The translations under genes and the position numbers were made by a program. Positions 4,348-7,568 of a DNA stretch of 7,568 nucleotides are shown here, piece by piece (the first letter of the stretch is position 1; the number at the start of each line of letters is the position of its first letter). Under the pieces are notes generated by a model. It worked only from the letters and a program-made list of their open reading frames with translations. It was not told the DNA's origin and did not search any database. Source of the DNA: Bacteroidales bacterium UBA1237 (GTDB lineage Bacteria > Bacteroidota > Bacteroidia > Bacteroidales > UBA932); the NCBI GenBank assembly GCA_002308935.1, contig DBWN01000211.1, forward strand, positions 1 through 7,568, read 5' to 3'.

Positions 4348-7236
4348 TCAGAACACCATGTCCATCGCCGCCTGCTGAGCCCTTTGGCTGTGGGTGGCGT
4401 TCATCTTGCCGAAGTTCCACTTTACTCCGAAGATCACATATCTGCCCATGACCAGACGGTAAGTGTCTTCCTTGTAGTTGGCGGTGACAGTGTGGGTGAG
4501 ATCTCTTGTCTGGTTCAGTATGTCGTTCATTTTCACGCTGAAATTGAAGGCACCGATGCTCTTGTTGATCTCCGCGCTCCACTGCCATTCCGGCTTGCCG
4601 TACCCGTCCGAGTACCCTTTGTAGAAATTATAAATGATTTCAGACGACAGTTCGAACTCGTGCTTGGTGGTATAATTCCCTTGGACTCCTATCCGGGTAT
4701 TGAGAGTATTCATGTTTATACTGGGATCCAGGGAGTAGCGGGCGATATTGCCTTCCAAGCTGGTGTTCAGCGAAAGGGAATACCTCTCCCGGTTGTATCG
4801 CAGATTGAAATACAGATACGGGTTCAATGAAGTTGTCCTGCTCTCCACGAAACCGCTTTGCCCGTTGTAGAACCTATCTCCTGAAGGATTCCCCCAGAAG
4901 TCGGACATGAACGCGGAATAATCAAAGGCCGACTTGTCCAGTCCCGGGAGAGTGTTCTTCGCCTGATAGTTGGCGGAAGATGAGAAAAGCGTGTAAGAGC
5001 TGAGGGACAGGAACAGGTTCTTCTTGTTGTCCAGAGGAGTCGTATAGTCCACCATGATGTAGCCGTTCGTAGCCGGTTTGCGGGCATTGACGGGAATGGA
5101 ATACATGACGCCGTCAGAGTCGTACCAACGTGCCTGGCTGATGGGGGAAGCATTGAGGTTGCCGAAAAGGATGACCATCAGAGTGGAGAATTTCTCCGGG
5201 TTGCTTCTTGTCCAGTCAAAGTTGAAATAAGTCTGCGAGTATGGCTTCAGATAGATGTTGCCCAGAGTCAGTCTGGACGGATCGGCTATATTCAGCATGG
5301 GCTGCATCCTGGATGTTCCCGGCTGCATCGCATATCCTGTCACATACAGGTTGACCTCATCATTCTCCTTGCTGAATCGCATACGGAGAGTCGGCGCCAA
5401 ATGCCAGTTCCACTCGTCCTCTCCGACGGTATTCTCCAAACCGAAACTCTCCGAATATGTCTCATTGTAAACGCCATACACCCTGCCTCCGAGCGTTACC
5501 CAATTGCCGTCTCCGAACTTGTACTGGGCGGTCAGATCATACTGCTGCTCCATGTATTTGTTGATGCTGAGGGTGCTGTAGTAACTGTTGCGGCGACCGT
5601 CGATGTCATATGCGTACCTGGTCTTTTCACTTTGGGACCGGGTCAATTCTCCCATAGCGGACACAGACCATTTGTCACCGACGGGTTCTGTGAATCTGAC
5701 ACTGCCGTCAGCGATGGACGAAAGGTTGTCCGAAAGATAATTCATGATGCTAGGAGTGGTTCCGCTGGCGGTTTTGATGATGTTGGATTCATCGCTTTTC
5801 CCGGTGCCATAGTCATAACTCCCGTTGAAACCGAAGAGCAAGGTACGGCCATTCTTGCCCCACAAGTCCCTGAAGGACAAGTCGGAATTCAGCGAAGTGT
5901 TCTTGCTCTCGTTCACGCTGACCACTCCCGTCTCAGTACTGTTCACGAAAGTCCCGTCACGGAAGGTCTGAGAAGATCCTCTGGCCGTGTTGTCAGTCTT
6001 GGAGTAAACGAAGGAAGGACGGAAATGGAACCATACCTTGCCTTCTTCCTTTTTCATTTCAAGATTGGTGCTGAGGGAGTTTGCGTACTGTTTCCCCTTG
6101 TTAAGGGCTGAAGAGTTCAGGTCGCCGTCATCCAGATAAGTCGTCCGGTCGGACTTGTTTCCTGAATCAGTATCCGTGTACTTGTAGTTGATGCTGAAGG
6201 TTGACTCCACGCCTTTGATGCGGGTGGTATTGGCGTTCAGGCCCAACTGTCCTGCAGTGGAAAGTCCCTGCCCCAGGATACTGATGACGCCGTCTTCGTC
6301 CATTCCGCTTACTATCATGCCGGAATCATCGATGTTCTGGCCGTTGGCGATGAAGGTCAGCTGGTCCTTCTCTGAGTAAGCTGACACCAATGCGTTCGCG
6401 CCCCATACGAATCCCCTGTCATCCCTGAGGGGATTGTCTTCCGATGAGTCTCCGAGAGTGGTTCCGCCTTTGAGCCCGATGTTACCGAACCATCCCTTTT
6501 CGTATTCCTTCTTGAGGGCGACGTCCAGCACTTGCTCCTTGCCGCCGTCCTCGAGTCCTGAAGCACGGGTCTGCTCGCTTTCGCGTTCAATGACGCGGAT
6601 CTTGTCCACTACTGAGGCGGGAAGGTTGTTCAGAGCTGTGCTCTGGTCATTGAAGAAGAAGGTCCTACCGCCGACGGTTATCTTGTCTATCTCCTTGCCG
6701 CCGAACTTGACTTTGCCGTCAGGGGTGATTTCCATTCCGGGCATCTTGAGCAACAGATCCTTCAGCATCGCGTTCGCGCCTACTCTGAATGAGGAGGCGT
6801 TGAACTCCACAGTGTCCTTTTTTATGATTATGGGATTGCCCACATCTGTGACTGTAGCCGCTTGCAGGAAGAGTTCATCGACCTGCAGCCGTATTGTCCC
6901 CATATTCACCTGCGCTTCCCTGAAATACCTTTCCCTGATGAAAGGCTTGTAACCCATCATCTCGACATGGAACTGATAACTGCCGAAAGGCACTTCATCC
7001 AGTTTGGCTTCACCCTTGGAGTCAGTCAGGGTGAAATTGGTTATGGTGGTATCTTTTGACGGAATCACGTATATTGAAGCGAACGGGACAGGCTCACCGG
7101 AAAGGGAGTCGACGACCGCGACTTTAATTTCGCTCATCCGCTCCTGATAAGCGCTTTCATTGAAAATGAAAACCTGTGCCCATGAAGTCATCCTAAGGCA
7201 CATGATGAACAATATGACAGAAAGTATCTTCTTCAT
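4348..7236 (-). CDS. TonB-receptor-like outer-membrane beta-barrel protein with N-terminal carboxypeptidase-regulatory-like domain
   Basis: 962 residues from ATG at 7236; the in-frame TTG at 7242 is a poorer start. Residues 1-20 form a signal peptide cleaved at SWA|Q21. A carboxypeptidase-regulatory-like domain follows (about 36-118; VAVVDSLSGEPVPFASIYV), then a plug-like region (about 130-225; AMLKDLLLKMPGMEI, GKEIDKITVGGRTFF, LPASVVDKIRVIE). The rest is a long barrel of alternating aromatic strands ending in VIFGVKWNFGKMN and a C-terminal Phe. This is the outer-membrane beta-barrel/TonB-dependent receptor-like type common in Bacteroidales. The substrate is unknown. No SusD-like partner is next to it, so it is not a standard polysaccharide-utilization pair. 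The stop of the thioredoxin-like gene is only 29 bases upstream, implying one transcript. Confidence 0.9.
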   Translation of the reverse strand: MKKILSVILFIMCLRMTSWAQVFIFNESAYQERMSEIKVAVVDSLSGEPVPFASIYVIPSKDTTITNFTLTDSKGEAKLDEVPFGSYQFHVEMMGYKPFIRERYFREAQVNMGTIRLQVDELFLQAATVTDVGNPIIIKKDTVEFNASSFRVGANAMLKDLLLKMPGMEITPDGKVKFGGKEIDKITVGGRTFFFNDQSTALNNLPASVVDKIRVIERESEQTRASGLEDGGKEQVLDVALKKEYEKGWFGNIGLKGGTTLGDSSEDNPLRDDRGFVWGANALVSAYSEKDQLTFIANGQNIDDSGMIVSGMDEDGVISILGQGLSTAGQLGLNANTTRIKGVESTFSINYKYTDTDSGNKSDRTTYLDDGDLNSSALNKGKQYANSLSTNLEMKKEEGKVWFHFRPSFVYSKTDNTARGSSQTFRDGTFVNSTETGVVSVNESKNTSLNSDLSFRDLWGKNGRTLLFGFNGSYDYGTGKSDESNIIKTASGTTPSIMNYLSDNLSSIADGSVRFTEPVGDKWSVSAMGELTRSQSEKTRYAYDIDGRRNSYYSTLSINKYMEQQYDLTAQYKFGDGNWVTLGGRVYGVYNETYSESFGLENTVGEDEWNWHLAPTLRMRFSKENDEVNLYVTGYAMQPGTSRMQPMLNIADPSRLTLGNIYLKPYSQTYFNFDWTRSNPEKFSTLMVILFGNLNASPISQARWYDSDGVMYSIPVNARKPATNGYIMVDYTTPLDNKKNLFLSLSSYTLFSSSANYQAKNTLPGLDKSAFDYSAFMSDFWGNPSGDRFYNGQSGFVESRTTSLNPYLYFNLRYNRERYSLSLNTSLEGNIARYSLDPSINMNTLNTRIGVQGNYTTKHEFELSSEIIYNFYKGYSDGYGKPEWQWSAEINKSIGAFNFSVKMNDILNQTRDLTHTVTANYKEDTYRLVMGRYVIFGVKWNFGKMNATHSQRAQQAAMDMVF

Positions 7237-7271
7237 AGTCAATTGTCTACTATATTTGGAGCAACGATGAT

Positions 7272-7568
7272 CTATGGCAGATATGTGGAGAATACTTCTG
7301 CAAGGTCAGGGTGATTGTCACGGAGGAGTATTTCACCGGTGTCACCGTCAATCAGGATATACATAGGTATAACGGAGATGGCGTAGTTTTTCCAGACTTC
7401 GCTGCTCCTTCGTCCTCCAAGGTCATCACGGATGGTCATCCAGTCAAACTTGTTGTCCTGAAGGTAAGATTTCCACCTTTGTTCACTTTCGTCTATCGAT
7501 ATCGAAACGATTTCGAGTCCTTTTCCGTGATATTCGTTATAGAGTTCCTTCATCTGCGGGAAGGCTCT
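7272..7568 (-). CDS. C-terminal part of a thioredoxin-fold (TlpA/AhpC-like) protein, cut by window edge
   Basis: The frame is open from base 7568 to TAG at 7272-7274, so 98 C-terminal residues are visible. They begin RAFPQMKELYNEYHGKG, the helix that normally follows the CxxC active site in TlpA-like proteins. The active-site cysteines should therefore lie just beyond the window; the ATG at 7553 is internal. LEIVSISIDES and, later, YAISVIPMYILID with the conserved cis-Pro region support the fold. GEILLRDNHPDLAEVFSTYLP closes the domain. In Bacteroidetes such proteins are usually periplasmic or lipid-anchored and often carry an N-terminal DUF4369 domain like the gene at the left edge. Its tight link to the outer-membrane protein suggests a linked role, for example redox care of envelope proteins (inference). 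Confidence 0.85.
   Translation of the reverse strand, partial: RAFPQMKELYNEYHGKGLEIVSISIDESEQRWKSYLQDNKFDWMTIRDDLGGRRSSEVWKNYAISVIPMYILIDGDTGEILLRDNHPDLAEVFSTYLP

Noticed and set aside
4824..5153. 109-codon minus-strand frame inside the outer-membrane protein gene
   Set aside because: Out-of-frame shadow with Arg/Thr/Ser-rich low-complexity translation; the main frame is continuous through this region, so there is no sign of a frameshift.
5401..6111. 236-codon open frame on the plus strand
   Set aside because: It lies entirely antisense to the barrel region of the outer-membrane protein, has no recognisable domain or promoter, and is explained by the codon bias of the real gene.

Overview
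The window looks like chromosomal DNA from a member of the Bacteroidales (Bacteroidota). The protein families point there: a DUF4369-type lipoprotein, a thioredoxin-like protein next to a large carboxypeptidase-regulatory-like/TonB-receptor-type outer-membrane protein, a DUF2490 protein and BspA-type leucine-rich-repeat sequence. Two intergenic regions also carry exact matches to the Bacteroidetes -7 promoter element TAnnTTTG, and Shine-Dalgarno sequences are not evident. The genus cannot be told from sequence alone. I see no rRNA, tRNA, CRISPR array or transposase.

Layout, left to right. (1) 1-172, minus strand: the N-terminal end of a lipoprotein gene running off the left edge. (2) 173-341: a divergent intergenic region with a terminator-like hairpin and a promoter for the next gene. 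(3) 342-986, plus strand: a secreted DUF2490 protein, the only plus-strand gene. It overlaps the stop codon of the next gene by the four bases CTAG. (4) 983-2572, minus: a sodium:solute symporter. (5) 2653-2684: a terminator closing the two-gene unit upstream. (6) 2717-3289 and 3286-3669, minus: an MptD/Trep_Strep-type ECF transporter S component overlapping (ATGA) a 127-residue membrane protein, with a promoter at 3699-3706. (7) 3707-4262: a gene-poor stretch with a palindrome, a hairpin, a decayed BspA-like leucine-rich-repeat remnant and a 61-residue two-helix membrane protein. (8) 4348-7236, minus: a 962-residue outer-membrane beta-barrel protein. Only 29 bases upstream of it is (9) 7272-7568, the C-terminal part of a thioredoxin-fold protein cut by the right edge.

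How the genes fit together. Most products are cell-envelope proteins: inner-membrane transporters (symporter and ECF S component), envelope thioredoxin-type proteins at both ends, and outer-membrane or secreted beta-rich proteins. The thioredoxin-like/outer-membrane pair is almost certainly one transcript, as are the 127-residue protein and the S component. No known defence, mobile or biosynthetic system is visible. The least ordinary items are the leucine-rich-repeat remnant in frame behind a small membrane protein, the orphan S component with its overlapping unknown partner, and a terminator-like hairpin between the divergent genes that suggests a short RNA.
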